Source: Streptomyces lienomycini (GTDB lineage: Bacteria; Actinomycetota; Actinomycetes; Streptomycetales; Streptomycetaceae). From it: a DNA stretch of 64,000 bases. The stretch is taken from NCBI RefSeq assembly GCF_027947595.1, contig NZ_CP116257.1, positions 4,588,001-4,652,000 on the forward strand, given 5' to 3'. Under the pieces are notes generated by a model, which saw only the letters and a list, made by a program, of their open reading frames with translations, was not told the origin of the DNA and made no database searches. This document shows positions 1 to 10,234 of this stretch, piece after piece. Both the position numbers and the translations under genes were made by a program. Within the stretch, counting starts at the first letter, position 1; each line of letters starts with the position of its first letter.

Positions 1-1
1 C

Positions 2-970
2 GACTGGCACATGCTGTTCTGGCTCTCCGGCGCGCTCGGCGTCGTCTCCCTGGTGCTGGTGCTCTCGCTGGTGCCCGAGTCGGCGGTGCGCACCGGCGGC
101 CGCTTCGACCTGCTCGGCGGCATCGGCATGGCCGCCGGCCTCGCGTGCCTGCTGCTGGCGATCTCCAAGGGCGGTGACTGGGGCTGGACCGCGGGCACCA
201 CCCTCGGGCTGTTCGCGGCCGCCGTGGTGATCCTGCTGGTCTGGGGCTGGTGGGAGCTGCACACGCCCGAGCCGCTGGTGGACCTGCGCACCACCGCCCG
301 CCGCCAGGTGCTGTTCACCAACCTGGCGTCCATCGCCATCGGCTTCTCGATGTTCGCGATGTCCCTGGTGCTTCCGCAGCTGCTGCAGCTGCCCGAGGCC
401 ACCGGTTACGGGCTCGGCCGCTCCCTGCTGACCACGGGCCTGGTGATGGCGCCGTCCGGTCTGGTGATGATGGCGTTCGCCCCGGTCTCCGCGAAGGTCT
501 CCAAGTCCCGGGGCCCGAAGGTGACGCTGATGATCGGCGCCCTGATCGTCGCGGCCGGCTACGGCCTGAACATCGTCCTGATGTCCGAGGTCTGGCACCT
601 GGTCCTGGTCTCCTGCGTCATCAGCGCGGGCATCGGCTTCGCCTACGGCGCCATGCCGTCGCTGATCATGGGCGCGGTGCCGGCGAGTGAGACGGCCGCC
701 GCGAACAGCCTCAACACCCTCATGCGGTCCCTGGGCACGTCGGTCGCCAGTGCCATCGCCGGAGTGATCCTGGCCCAGATGACCATCGACCTGGGCGGCT
801 TCGCCCTGCCGTCCGAGGACGCGTTCAAGGTGGTCATGGCCATCGGCGCCGGCGCGGCCCTGCTGGCCTTCGCCATCGCGTCCTTCATCCCCCGGCACCG
901 TCCCGCCGGCTCGGTGGCGGGCCCGGCGCCCGCCGACGGCGTCGCGGCGGAGCCCGCCTCCGCGCGCTGA
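2..970 (+). CDS. MFS drug exporter, DHA2 (EmrB/QacA) type, C-terminal part
   Basis: This is the C-terminal part of an integral membrane proton-driven exporter. The frame is open to the left edge of the window, so the true start lies upstream. About 322 codons are visible, with at least seven hydrophobic segments, a charged cytoplasmic loop (KVSKSRGPK, near base 500) and a Pro/Ala-rich tail ending in PASAR. The 'GAVPASETAAANSLNTLMRSLG' region type, with NxLxRxLG spacing, is typical of the 14-helix DHA2 family. The substrate cannot be read from the sequence. A strong hairpin follows the stop codon, and the next gene is unrelated, so this is the end of its transcript. Family call firm; substrate unknown. 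Confidence 0.85.
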   Translation, partial: DWHMLFWLSGALGVVSLVLVLSLVPESAVRTGGRFDLLGGIGMAAGLACLLLAISKGGDWGWTAGTTLGLFAAAVVILLVWGWWELHTPEPLVDLRTTARRQVLFTNLASIAIGFSMFAMSLVLPQLLQLPEATGYGLGRSLLTTGLVMAPSGLVMMAFAPVSAKVSKSRGPKVTLMIGALIVAAGYGLNIVLMSEVWHLVLVSCVISAGIGFAYGAMPSLIMGAVPASETAAANSLNTLMRSLGTSVASAIAGVILAQMTIDLGGFALPSEDAFKVVMAIGAGAALLAFAIASFIPRHRPAGSVAGPAPADGVAAEPASAR

Positions 971-974
971 CCCC

Positions 975-1010
975 ACGGCGCCGGTCCCCCTCCCCCGGGA
1001 CCGGCGCCGT
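975..1010 (+). terminator. 14-bp perfect hairpin after the MFS gene
   Basis: Bases 975-988 (ACGGCGCCGGTCCC) are perfectly complementary to 997-1010 across an 8-base pyrimidine loop. The hairpin begins 4 bases after the stop codon. There is no T-run, which is usual for GC-rich actinomycete terminators. It most likely ends the exporter transcript. Confidence 0.75.
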
Positions 1011-1069
1011 TCAGGCGAACCTGGCGGGAGACGCGCGTGAGGGCACCCGGGCCCGTCGAGAACTGACCC

Positions 1070-2050
1070 GTGGAGCTGCCGCTGATCCCTCCGATGCTCG
1101 CCACCCCCGGCGCCCTGCCGTCGTCCGGACGGGACGCGCGCTGGGCCTACGAGACCAAGCAGGACGGCCAGCGCGTGGTGGTCTATCTGCCCGGCGACGG
1201 AAGCGTCCTGCTGCGCGCCCGTTCCGGCCAGGACATCACCGCCGCCTACCCCGAGCTGGCGCCGCTCGCCACCGCGCTCGGCGACACCCCCGCCGTACTG
1301 GACGGCGAGGTGCTGGCCCTGGACGAACAGGGCCGCGCCGACTTCCAGTTGCTGCAGTCCCGCATGGGCCTCGCGCACGCCCCGGCCCGCGCCGCGCACC
1401 GGGCGGCGCGGGTTCCCGTCCACCTGGTGCTGTTCGACGCCCTGCACCTGGCGGGCCGCTCCCTGCTGCGCCTGCCCTACACCGGCCGCCGCGAGCGGCT
1501 CACCGGCCTCGGCCTGAACGGGCCGTCGTGGTCGACCCCGGCCGCGCTGGTCGGGCACGGCGAACAGGCCCTGCGGGCCACCCGCGAGCACGGCCTGGAG
1601 GGGCTGGTGTGCAAGCGGCTCGACTCGGTGTACGAGCCCGGGGTCCGCTCCCGCGCCTGGATCAAGATCCGCAACATGCGCAGCGAGGACGTCGTGGTCG
1701 GCGGCTGGCTGCCCGGCAGGGGACGGCTCGGCGGCCTCCCCGGCGCCGTTCTGGTCGGCCAGCGCGCCGCGGGCCGGCTGCGCTACGTCGGCGGGGTCGG
1801 CACCGGCTGGAGCGAGGGCGAGCGCACCGAGCTGGCCGCGCTGCTGGGGGCCGCCGCCACGGACGTCTGCCCCTTCGACCCGGTACCGCCGGTGCCGGGG
1901 GCCCGCTGGGTCCTCCCCCGGCTGGTCGGCGAGGTCCGCTACAGCACCCGCACGCGGGAGGGCATGCTGCGCCAGCCGTCCTGGCTCAGGCTCCGCCCGG
2001 ACCTGGCGCCCGAGGACTCGGCCGCGGACGTTCCGGACGACCCGGTGTGA
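1070..2050 (+). CDS. ATP-dependent DNA ligase
   Basis: A 326-residue ligase that seals nicks through an enzyme-AMP intermediate. Motif I is EtKqDGqR, with the adenylated lysine at residue 30; LDGEV is motif III, EGLVCKRLDS motif IV and WIKIR motif V. An OB-fold follows (LRYVGGVGTGWSE, about residues 235-260). The length fits a bare adenylation-plus-OB enzyme like the LigC or LigD ligase domain, with no polymerase or nuclease domain attached. No Ku or primase gene is nearby, so it is an orphan rather than part of a recognisable NHEJ operon. The GTG start sits at the beginning of the conserved domain but has only a weak ribosome site. Confidence 0.88.
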   Translation: MELPLIPPMLATPGALPSSGRDARWAYETKQDGQRVVVYLPGDGSVLLRARSGQDITAAYPELAPLATALGDTPAVLDGEVLALDEQGRADFQLLQSRMGLAHAPARAAHRAARVPVHLVLFDALHLAGRSLLRLPYTGRRERLTGLGLNGPSWSTPAALVGHGEQALRATREHGLEGLVCKRLDSVYEPGVRSRAWIKIRNMRSEDVVVGGWLPGRGRLGGLPGAVLVGQRAAGRLRYVGGVGTGWSEGERTELAALLGAAATDVCPFDPVPPVPGARWVLPRLVGEVRYSTRTREGMLRQPSWLRLRPDLAPEDSAADVPDDPV

Positions 2051-2183
2051 CGCGGGGCCGGTCGCCGGCCTGCCCCTCACCACCGGGGCGGCGGTGCGCC
2101 CTTGGCGCGGGAGTGAAAAGGCGGGACCCTGAACTCCCCTTCCCCCCACAGCCGTTGGGCTGCGTCACCCCGAGGAGAACGCG

Positions 2184-2960
2184 ATGCTGTCGCGTACCGC
2201 CGCAACGCCCCGCAGGAGATGGCTCACCGCACCGCTCGGTGCCCTCGCCCTCGTCGTCGCCCTTCCCGCGACCGCCTTCGCCGCTCCGCCGCCCGGACTG
2301 CCCGGCGACGCGGACAACCTGGAGCGCACGTACCAGCCCGCCTACGACTACGACACCGACGGCTGCTATCCCACACCGGCCATCGGCGCCGACGGAACGG
2401 TCAACGGCGGGCTGAAACCGACCGGCGCCCTCAACGGCGACTGCCGCGACGCCTCCGACCTGGACCACACCAACGGCTACGCGCGCGCCACGTGCGACGG
2501 CGACTGGTGCGCCTACATGTACGGCCTCTACTTCGAGAAGGACCAGGCGCTGCCCGGCAGCAGCCTCGGCGGGCACCGGCACGACTGGGAGCACGTCGTG
2601 GTGTGGGTGCGCGACGGCGACGTACGGTACGTCTCGACGTCCCAGCACGGCTCGTTCAGCGTGCACGAGCGGTCGGCCGTCCGCTTCGACGGCACCCATC
2701 CGAAGGTCGTCTACCACAAGGACGGCATCAGCACCCACTGCTTCCGCCTGGCGACCTCGAACGACGAACCGCCCGAGAACCACAGGGGCACCTGGCAGTA
2801 CCCGGCCCTGGTGGGCTGGAACGGCTACCCGGCGGGCCTGCGCGACAAGCTGAGCGCCTACGACTTCGGCAGTGCGGACTTCGGCCTCGGGGACGGCAGC
2901 TTCGCCTCCCACCTGGCCGCGGCCAAGCCCTCCGGCATCGCCTTCGACCCGCATGCCTGA
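2184..2960 (+). CDS. Secreted NPP1/NLP (necrosis-inducing-like) protein
   Basis: A 258-residue protein with a clear Sec signal peptide (Arg-rich start, hydrophobic core, AFA-type cleavage site near residue 33). The diagnostic NLP heptapeptide GHRHDWE lies at residues 130-136, followed by the core strand HVVVWV. In plant-associated microbes this motif binds a divalent cation and is needed for damage to plant membranes through glycosylinositol phosphoceramides. Paired cysteines lie in the N-terminal half. The ATG follows CGAGGAGAACGCG, a good ribosome site. Streptomyces homologues are common, and toxicity cannot be inferred from the sequence. It stands alone, with hemC starting 77 bases downstream. 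Confidence 0.88.
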   Translation: MLSRTAATPRRRWLTAPLGALALVVALPATAFAAPPPGLPGDADNLERTYQPAYDYDTDGCYPTPAIGADGTVNGGLKPTGALNGDCRDASDLDHTNGYARATCDGDWCAYMYGLYFEKDQALPGSSLGGHRHDWEHVVVWVRDGDVRYVSTSQHGSFSVHERSAVRFDGTHPKVVYHKDGISTHCFRLATSNDEPPENHRGTWQYPALVGWNGYPAGLRDKLSAYDFGSADFGLGDGSFASHLAAAKPSGIAFDPHA

Positions 2961-3036
2961 GGCGGAGCGGGACGGCTGCGGGCCGGACGGGCTGGCGGTG
3001 CGCCACGGACGGCGCGACACCCACTATCGTGTCCGC

Positions 3037-3972
3037 ATGTCCGCCCCCGAACTGATCCGCGTCGTCTCCCGCGACTCCCCCATGGCCCTGGCCCAGGTCG
3101 AGCGTGTCCGGGCCGAGTTGGCGTCCCTCCACCCCGGCGTGCGCACCGAGGTGGTGCCGGTGAGGACCACCGGCGACAAGTGGCTCGGCGATCTGTCGCA
3201 GGTGGAGGGCAAGGGCGCGTTCACCAAGGAGGTCGACGCCGCGCTGCTGTCGGGCGAGGCCGATCTCGCGGTGCACTGCGTCAAGGACGTGCCCGCCGAC
3301 CGGCCGCTGCCCGCCGGTACGGTCTTCGCCGCGTTCCTGAAGCGGGACGACGTCCGGGACGCGCTCGTCCACCCGGGCGGCCTGACCCTGGACGAGCTGC
3401 CCGCCGGGACGCGCGTCGGCACGTCGTCGGTGCGCCGGGTCGCCCAGCTGGCCGCCACCCATCCGCACCTGCGGTGCGTGCCGTTCCGCGGCAACGCCAA
3501 CCGGCGCCTGGCGAAGCTCGCCGCGGGTGAGGCGGACGCGCTGCTGCTCGCGGTGTCCGGCCTGGAGCGCATCGGCCGCGAGGACGTGATCAGCGAGGTC
3601 CTCTCCCCCGAGACGATGATGCCGCCGATCGGCGCGGGCATCCTCGCCCTGCAGTGCCGCGAGGGCGACAGCGCGCTCATCGAGGCGGTGGGCGCTCTCG
3701 GCGACCCGACGACGCACCGGGAGGCGACGGCGGAACGCATGTTCCTGCACGTCCTGCAGGGGCACTGCAACAGCCCGATCGCGGGGCACGCGCACGTGGA
3801 CCGGAGCGGGGAACTCTCGCTGCGGGGCTGCGTCTTCACCCCGGACGGCAAGATCCGGCTGAACGCCCACGAGTGGGCCGGCCGTCTCGACCCGGCGACG
3901 CTGGGCACCTCGGTCGCCGTGGCCCTGCTGCGGCAGGGCGCCCGGGAGATCATCGACGGCATCGCGCACTGA
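3037..3972 (+). CDS. hemC: Hydroxymethylbilane synthase (porphobilinogen deaminase)
   Basis: A 311-residue cytosolic enzyme that joins four porphobilinogen units into the linear tetrapyrrole of haem and B12 synthesis. Visible family features are [10 protein letters not shown] at the N-terminus, the KDVP stretch with its conserved aspartate, [18 protein letters not shown], and the cofactor cysteine in LQGHCNSP near residue 246. ATG 3037 aligns with the family N-terminus; the frame is open further upstream, but that sequence does not look like HemC. No hemA, hemB or hemD is adjacent. Streptomyces normally has hemC in a hem cluster, so this may be a second, relocated copy. All key residues seem present, so it is probably active. 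Confidence 0.9.
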   Translation: MSAPELIRVVSRDSPMALAQVERVRAELASLHPGVRTEVVPVRTTGDKWLGDLSQVEGKGAFTKEVDAALLSGEADLAVHCVKDVPADRPLPAGTVFAAFLKRDDVRDALVHPGGLTLDELPAGTRVGTSSVRRVAQLAATHPHLRCVPFRGNANRRLAKLAAGEADALLLAVSGLERIGREDVISEVLSPETMMPPIGAGILALQCREGDSALIEAVGALGDPTTHREATAERMFLHVLQGHCNSPIAGHAHVDRSGELSLRGCVFTPDGKIRLNAHEWAGRLDPATLGTSVAVALLRQGAREIIDGIAH

Positions 3973-3990
3973 GGCGCCGCGGCCCCGGGG

Positions 3991-4515
3991 TCAGGCGGAG
4001 CCCTCCTCCGACTGGCCTCGCAGGAACGCGCTGACCTGGTGGGCGAGGCCCTCGTCGCGCACCGTGCCGCAGGGGGTGCCGGCGGCCCCGTCGACCAGTC
4101 CGAGGGCGCCGCTCCACAGCCGGCGGTCGGCCCACTCCTCGTCCACCCGCAGCTGCACCTGGACGTCCACCTGGCGAAGGCTCGCCTCCGGGCCGGCCGC
4201 GTAGAGCACGGCGGTGGCGCGGCGCAGCGGGTAGACGTCGAAGCCCTCGATGAACTGGGAGTTGCGCCAGTCGAGGAAGGCGCTCTCCCCGTCGGGGCCG
4301 ATCCGCACGTCGGCCTGGCCGTCCTCCAGGTGGATGCCGAGGTGCCGCCCGCCCCGGTTCTCGACGGTCACCCGGACACGGAAGTACGTCAGGCCCTCGG
4401 CCGCGTCGTCGCGCCCGCGCGGTGGCTCGGCCGGCTCAAGGCGGTGCACACGGACCCGCAGGCCGGCGTGCTCGTCGTACTCCTGCCAGTCCCCGACCAC
4501 GTTCGGCTCGTACAC
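3991..4515 (-). CDS. Conserved hypothetical protein, beta-rich
   Basis: I do not recognise a named family. The 174-residue product has no signal peptide and no membrane segment. Alternating hydrophobic strands (TYFRVRVTVENRGG, DVQVQLRVDEEW) suggest a beta-sandwich such as the DUF4352 or immunoglobulin-like folds. The residues after RVTVENRGG, through H-L-G-I-H-L-E-D, read like a strand-turn-strand unit. It ends 19 bases from hemC on the opposite strand and is divergent from the sigma factor gene at 4816, with which it shares a 300-bp control region. Its role is unknown. Confidence 0.7.
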   Translation of the reverse strand: MYEPNVVGDWQEYDEHAGLRVRVHRLEPAEPPRGRDDAAEGLTYFRVRVTVENRGGRHLGIHLEDGQADVRIGPDGESAFLDWRNSQFIEGFDVYPLRRATAVLYAAGPEASLRQVDVQVQLRVDEEWADRRLWSGALGLVDGAAGTPCGTVRDEGLAHQVSAFLRGQSEEGSA

Positions 4516-4569
4516 GGTGCCCCTCTCGACCTCTCGACGCTGCTTCCTATCCGTGCGCCGAGTGGGCTG

Positions 4570-4626
4570 TCAAATGCGCGGAATGCGCTGTGGCCAGGGG
4601 CTTCGCCCCATTTGATCGGTGATCAA
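4570..4626. promoter_or_regulatory. Nested inverted repeats in the divergent 300-bp control region
   Basis: The 4516-4815 gap separates the hypothetical gene from the sigma factor. TCAAATG (4570-4576) is complementary to CATTTGA (4609-4615). Inside it, GGGGC-TTC-GCCCC (4597-4609) makes a small hairpin. A 15-bp palindrome TTGATC-GGT-GATCAA follows at 4612-4626. The palindrome looks like a dimeric repressor operator; the hairpin may be a terminator. I see no convincing -35/-10 pair in the gap. Confidence 0.45.
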
Positions 4627-4815
4627 GCGCTGCGCAGGGACGATCCGCCGGCCCCCGCGGGAGCGATCACAGGGAGCGTGCCGCACATCACGTCCGGCGA
4701 CAGGACGGCGCCGTTCACCGGTCCGCACCCGTTCGAGTGGCCGTTCGGGCCATTCGCGCTCAGTATCCATATGTACGAGGACTTGCCAGCACCCCTGCTG
4801 AGGGAGGTGCGCGTG

Positions 4816-5607
4816 ATGCGTGTCGCCGGCAGAACCAAACCCCACCCGCACGACGACGCCCCCGACACGGCCGCGGCGTTCGACCGGCTCGCCGGGCTGC
4901 CCGAGGGACCCGAGCGCAAAGCGCTGCGGGACGATCTGATCCGGGTCTGGCTGCCCATGGCGGAGCGGATCGCCGTCCGCTTCCGGGGCCGCGGCGAGAA
5001 CCTGGAGGATCTGTATCAGGTGGCGGCCCTCGGCCTGGTCAAGGCCGTCGACCACTACGACCCGGAGCGCGGCCACGCCTTCGAGGCGTACGCCGTACCG
5101 ACCGTGACCGGCGAGATCAAACGGCACTTCCGCGACCACATGTGGACCCTGCACGTGCCGCGCCGGATCCAGGACCTGCGCAACCGGGTCCGCCGATCCG
5201 CGAAGGAGCTGGCGCAGGTCACCCCCGGGCGCGCGCCGACCGTCGCGGAGATCGCCGAGCACGCGCAGCTGACCGAGGACGAGGTGCGTACCGGCATGGA
5301 GGCCCTGGAGTGCTTCTCCGCGCTGTCGCTGGAGGCGGAGATGCCCGGCACCGACGGATACGCGCTCGGCGACGCGCTGGGCGGCCCCGACCCCGCCTTC
5401 GACGCGGTCGTGGACCGGGTGGCGGTCCGGCCCTGCCTGGAGGCGCTGCCCGAACGCGAGCGCACCATCCTCTACCTGCGCTTCTTCGGAGGGATGACAC
5501 AGAGCGGCATCGCCCGGCAGCTCGGCATCTCCCAGATGCACGTCTCCCGGCTGCTCACCGGCTGTTTCGACCGGATACGCGAGGAGATCCTGGCGGAGGC
5601 CCGCTGA
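4816..5607 (+). CDS. RNA polymerase sigma factor, SigB/SigF/SigG family
   Basis: A 263-residue group 3 sigma factor that directs RNA polymerase to stress or development promoters. Region 2 covers about residues 35-105 (ENLEDLYQVAALGLVKAVD), region 3 about 115-180, and region 4 about 200-260 with a helix-turn-helix (MTQSGIARQLGISQMHVSR). The N-terminus carries HDDAPDT, shared with the second sigma factor in this window at 40370-41245, so the two are paralogues. ATG 4816 is preceded by AGGGAGG at good spacing; an in-frame GTG lies 3 bases earlier. Family members are held by RsbW-type anti-sigma factors, several of which are encoded here. The gene overlaps the convergent ANTAR gene by 53 bases. 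Confidence 0.92.
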   Translation: MRVAGRTKPHPHDDAPDTAAAFDRLAGLPEGPERKALRDDLIRVWLPMAERIAVRFRGRGENLEDLYQVAALGLVKAVDHYDPERGHAFEAYAVPTVTGEIKRHFRDHMWTLHVPRRIQDLRNRVRRSAKELAQVTPGRAPTVAEIAEHAQLTEDEVRTGMEALECFSALSLEAEMPGTDGYALGDALGGPDPAFDAVVDRVAVRPCLEALPERERTILYLRFFGGMTQSGIARQLGISQMHVSRLLTGCFDRIREEILAEAR

Positions 5608-5971
5608 GCGCGGGCCCGCCGAGCGCGGGCCCGGCGGTCGCGGGCCGCCCCAGGCGGTCCTCCAGGGCGGTGCGGATCTCCGGTGGCATCACTCCCGTGC
5701 GCCCCCAGATGAGCATCGTTTCCGCCACGCTGCGGAGTTTGATGTTCGTATGCTGGGAAACCTCCTTGAGGACGATCCACCCCTCGTCCGGCGTCACCCC
5801 GCCGAGGGCGACGACCACACCGATCGCCTGGTCGACGACGGCGTGCGAGACGACCGCCTCCTTGAGCTGCCGGACCTCCTCCTGCAGCCGGAAGATCTGG
5901 TCCGAGTCCGAGTCCGGGTCAGCGCACGAGGCCGGGACCCTGTCCGGGTCCGTGAAGTCCGTGGGGGGCAT
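5555..5971 (-). CDS. ANTAR-domain protein
   Basis: A 138-residue product with an ANTAR RNA-binding domain at about residues 35-85: a coiled helix (IFRLQEEVRQLKEAVVSHAVVDQ) runs into AIGVVVALGGVTPDEGW and a final helical pair. ANTAR proteins generally act as antiterminators by binding paired hexaloop hairpins in mRNA leaders. No receiver or GAF sensor domain is attached, so the input must come from elsewhere. The start at 5971 follows GGAGGTGACC; a longer frame to 6019 exists but lacks a ribosome site. The C-terminus is Gly/Pro-rich with a GPALG-GPALS repeat encoded by a 15-bp tandem duplication (5606-5635). Its 3' end overlaps the convergent sigma gene by 53 bases. Confidence 0.85.
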   Translation of the reverse strand: MPPTDFTDPDRVPASCADPDSDSDQIFRLQEEVRQLKEAVVSHAVVDQAIGVVVALGGVTPDEGWIVLKEVSQHTNIKLRSVAETMLIWGRTGVMPPEIRTALEDRLGRPATAGPALGGPALSGPPPGSPRVSGRNSR

Positions 5972-6046
5972 GGTCACCTCCGGGTCTCCATCCTGGCCAG
6001 GGGCGCCGTGCCGCGCCACCGGGCCGTCCGGGGCTCCCGCCTCCCC

Positions 6047-6070
6047 GTTTCGGCGCCGCCGCCGGGGTAC
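6047..6070 (+). promoter_or_regulatory. SigB-type promoter for the VOC gene
   Basis: GTTT (6047-6050), 14 bases, then GGGTAC (6065-6070). This matches the Streptomyces SigB-class consensus GNNT-N14-16-GGGTAC/T exactly. A start point near 6077 would give a leader of about 75 bases before ATG 6154. The promoter lies in the divergent gap between the ANTAR and VOC genes, next to a SigB-family sigma gene. Confidence 0.7.
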
Positions 6071-6153
6071 TCGGCAGGCGCCCGCCGCACTCCCGGCCGG
6101 ACACTGGTGTGGAGCCGGTGGCTGCCGGTGGACGAGATCAGGACACGACTGCC

Positions 6154-6957
6154 ATGAACCACGACATGCCCTCCCCTGCCCGCGAGGAGAGCCCCCTGTC
6201 CACGCAATCGGTGTACGGGGCGCCCTGCTGGGTGAGTCTCACCAGCCGTGATCTGAAGGCCACCGAGGAGTTCTACTCCGCCGTGCTGGGCTGGCAGTGG
6301 CGGCCCGCCAAACTGGGCGAGCCGTTCCGCATCGCCCTGGCCGACGGGGTGCCGGTCGCCGGGATCGCCGCCGTCGCCGCGATGTGGCAGATGGCGGTGG
6401 CGTGGACGGCGTACTTCGCCGTGCGCAGCGCGGACGAGGCGGTGTCGCGGGCGCAGGAGCGCGGTGGCACCGCCGCGGTGGGGCCGATCTCCCTGCCTCC
6501 GGGCCGGGCGGCCCTGCTCGCCGACCGGGACGGTGCGACGTTCGGGATCTGGGAGGGCGAGCTGTTCTCGGACTGGGAGACCTGGCGCACCAAGCGTCCC
6601 GCCTTCATCCGGCTGCACACCCGTGACGCCTTCGACGCCGCCATCTTCTACGGCGAGATCTTCGACTGGGCGTCGGGGAAGGGCTGCTGCGAGGTCCGGT
6701 ACGAGGGCGACGAGGTGGTCCTGCGCCAGGAGGGCGAGGTGGTGGCCCGTATCGAGTCGGGAGCCCTCGGCGCCGCGCCCGACCCGGCCGTGCGGCCGCA
6801 CTGGCAGATCCACTTCGCCGTCGAGGACGTCGTGGCCTGCGCGCGCGCCGCGGAGCGGCACGGCGGCAGCGTCCTGTCCCTCGGCGCCAACGAGGCGGTC
6901 CTCCGGGACGCCGACGGCGCGCAGTTCACGGTGACCGCGCGCCGCCTCGGCAGCTGA
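6154..6957 (+). CDS. VOC (glyoxalase/bleomycin-resistance fold) family protein
   Basis: A 267-residue cytosolic protein made of two vicinal-oxygen-chelate modules (about residues 18-130 and 145-265). The first contains CWVSLTSRDLKATEEFYSAV and LGWQW; the second contains FIRLHTRDAFDAAIFYGEIF and DWA. Similar double-VOC proteins in Streptomyces are annotated as hydroxylase-like, but the reaction is unknown. A metal site cannot be confirmed: the usual His/Glu ligands are only partly apparent. ATG 6154 was chosen by frame; a later in-frame GTG near TQSVYGAP would also preserve the fold. A SigB-type promoter lies about 85 bases upstream, which suggests induction by stress. It converges on glgX with 10 bases between the stops. 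Confidence 0.8.
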   Translation: MNHDMPSPAREESPLSTQSVYGAPCWVSLTSRDLKATEEFYSAVLGWQWRPAKLGEPFRIALADGVPVAGIAAVAAMWQMAVAWTAYFAVRSADEAVSRAQERGGTAAVGPISLPPGRAALLADRDGATFGIWEGELFSDWETWRTKRPAFIRLHTRDAFDAAIFYGEIFDWASGKGCCEVRYEGDEVVLRQEGEVVARIESGALGAAPDPAVRPHWQIHFAVEDVVACARAAERHGGSVLSLGANEAVLRDADGAQFTVTARRLGS

Positions 6958-6967
6958 CCTCACCGGC

Positions 6968-9111
<2,144 letters not shown>

Positions 9112-9115
<4 letters not shown>

Positions 9116-9627
9116 CGGGCCTCCTCCAGAACGCCTTCGCGGGTACGTGCCCAGCCGGCCACGCGGGCCACCGGCATGATCTCTCGTGGCACTTCCAGCC
9201 CCTCCTGGGTGATCGGCTCGGGCGGCGTCGCCACCAGCGGGACGCGTTCGCCGGACCGGGCGCGGCGCGAGAACCAGATGACCTTCGCCCCGGTGTCGGC
9301 GGCGCAGCATCCCCAGCCGTCGCTGTTCGCGGCGAGGTGCTGCAGACAGGTGCGCAGGTCCTGGTCGGGACGGAGCGCCTGGTCGTTGCCCCCTACGGCC
9401 GTGATGAGGTGCTGGCGGTTCCACCACATCTCGATCGACGTGTTCTTGTCGCTCGCGTGCTCGTCGATCGCTCGCAGCAGCATCTCGGCGCCCGAGCAGA
9501 CGGGTTCGACGAGGTTCTCCAGGTTCCAGAACCGGAGGTGAGCGGCCAGGATGCGCCTGACCTGTCCGACCCGTTCCGGGCTCACTTCCACGTCGAGGTG
9601 GTAGTAGCAGGGCACTGCGGTCTTCAT
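9112..9627 (-). CDS. RsbW-like HATPase-fold protein, degenerate
   Basis: A 171-residue protein whose first 120 residues resemble the HATPase_c_2 fold of anti-sigma kinases: RRILAAHLRFWNLENLVEPVCSG aligns with the usual helix before the N-box, and the 'SELVTNA' position reads SGAEMLLRAID. The N-box asparagine and the GxG lid are not recognisable, so ATP binding or kinase activity is doubtful. The tail holds a basic Trp/Arg segment and an acidic end. It is the first gene of a two-gene unit with glgX (GTGA overlap), which suggests a regulator dedicated to glycogen turnover. ATG 9627 follows TGAGGAGCCACGACG, a good ribosome site. The fold call is by pattern only. Confidence 0.6.
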
Positions 9628-9904
9628 CGTCGTGGCTCCTCACCGCGAAGGCTCCCGCTCCTCCTCGTCCCTTGGGGGACGGGCTCCCCGATCACGAAGC
9701 GTGAGCGCTGATCGCTTCTGAGTCACTCCAGAGTGGGAGCAGTAGTCCATTCGTGCAACACGAGCCGCACAGGGCCGGGATCCGGGCGGGGAATGGCCAC
9801 GGAAAGCGGTTGAAGATCCAACAAGACGGAACGTCACCACCCGTGCACCATGTGTCAAGAACTCGATCGTCCGTACCACCGGACCGTCCGGAAGGTGACC
9901 GGCC

Positions 9905-10186
9905 ATGCTGCTTCCCGCGAAAAGCGAAGTCGCCCGGCAGCTGCGGCATTACCGCGCCTGGGAACGCTCGATGCTCGTGTCCCCCGCGAACGTGCGGGTC
10001 CGGACCACCTTCGAGGACTCCGGCTACACCCTCTGCGTGCTGATGGGGAAGCGGTGCGCCCGCGAGGCCGCGGACGCCGCCGAAAGATATCTGCGGACGG
10101 ATCTGGTCACCCACGGGCATGCGCAGGACCCGGCGGAGCAGCGGCTCGCCCCGTCGGGCCACGGGGCTCCCTCGGGCGCGGCCTGA
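9905..10186 (+). CDS. DUF5133-family small protein
   Basis: A 93-residue Streptomyces-type protein with the family pattern: a short basic N-terminal helix (MLLPAKSEVARQLRHYRAWE), a central YTLCVLMGKR strand and a helical AAERYL segment. The function of the family is unknown. A second member, at 40086-40331 beside a sigma factor gene, carries the matching LAYTLCVSTGTRD element. It starts 48 bases before glgE and is probably the first gene of that operon. The 277-bp divergent gap to its left must hold its promoter; I found no SigB-type element there. The start is ATG after GGAAGGTGACC. Confidence 0.78.
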   Translation: MLLPAKSEVARQLRHYRAWERSMLVSPANVRVRTTFEDSGYTLCVLMGKRCAREAADAAERYLRTDLVTHGHAQDPAEQRLAPSGHGAPSGAA

Positions 10187-10234
10187 CCCAATCGGCCGGG
10201 CCGGCGCCCGGCCCCGTAGCACGGCGGAGGTGAG

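Noticed and set aside
9640..9906. 88-codon minus-strand frame in the glgX/DUF5133 gap
   Set aside because: No ribosome site, no family resemblance, and it spans the likely divergent control region.
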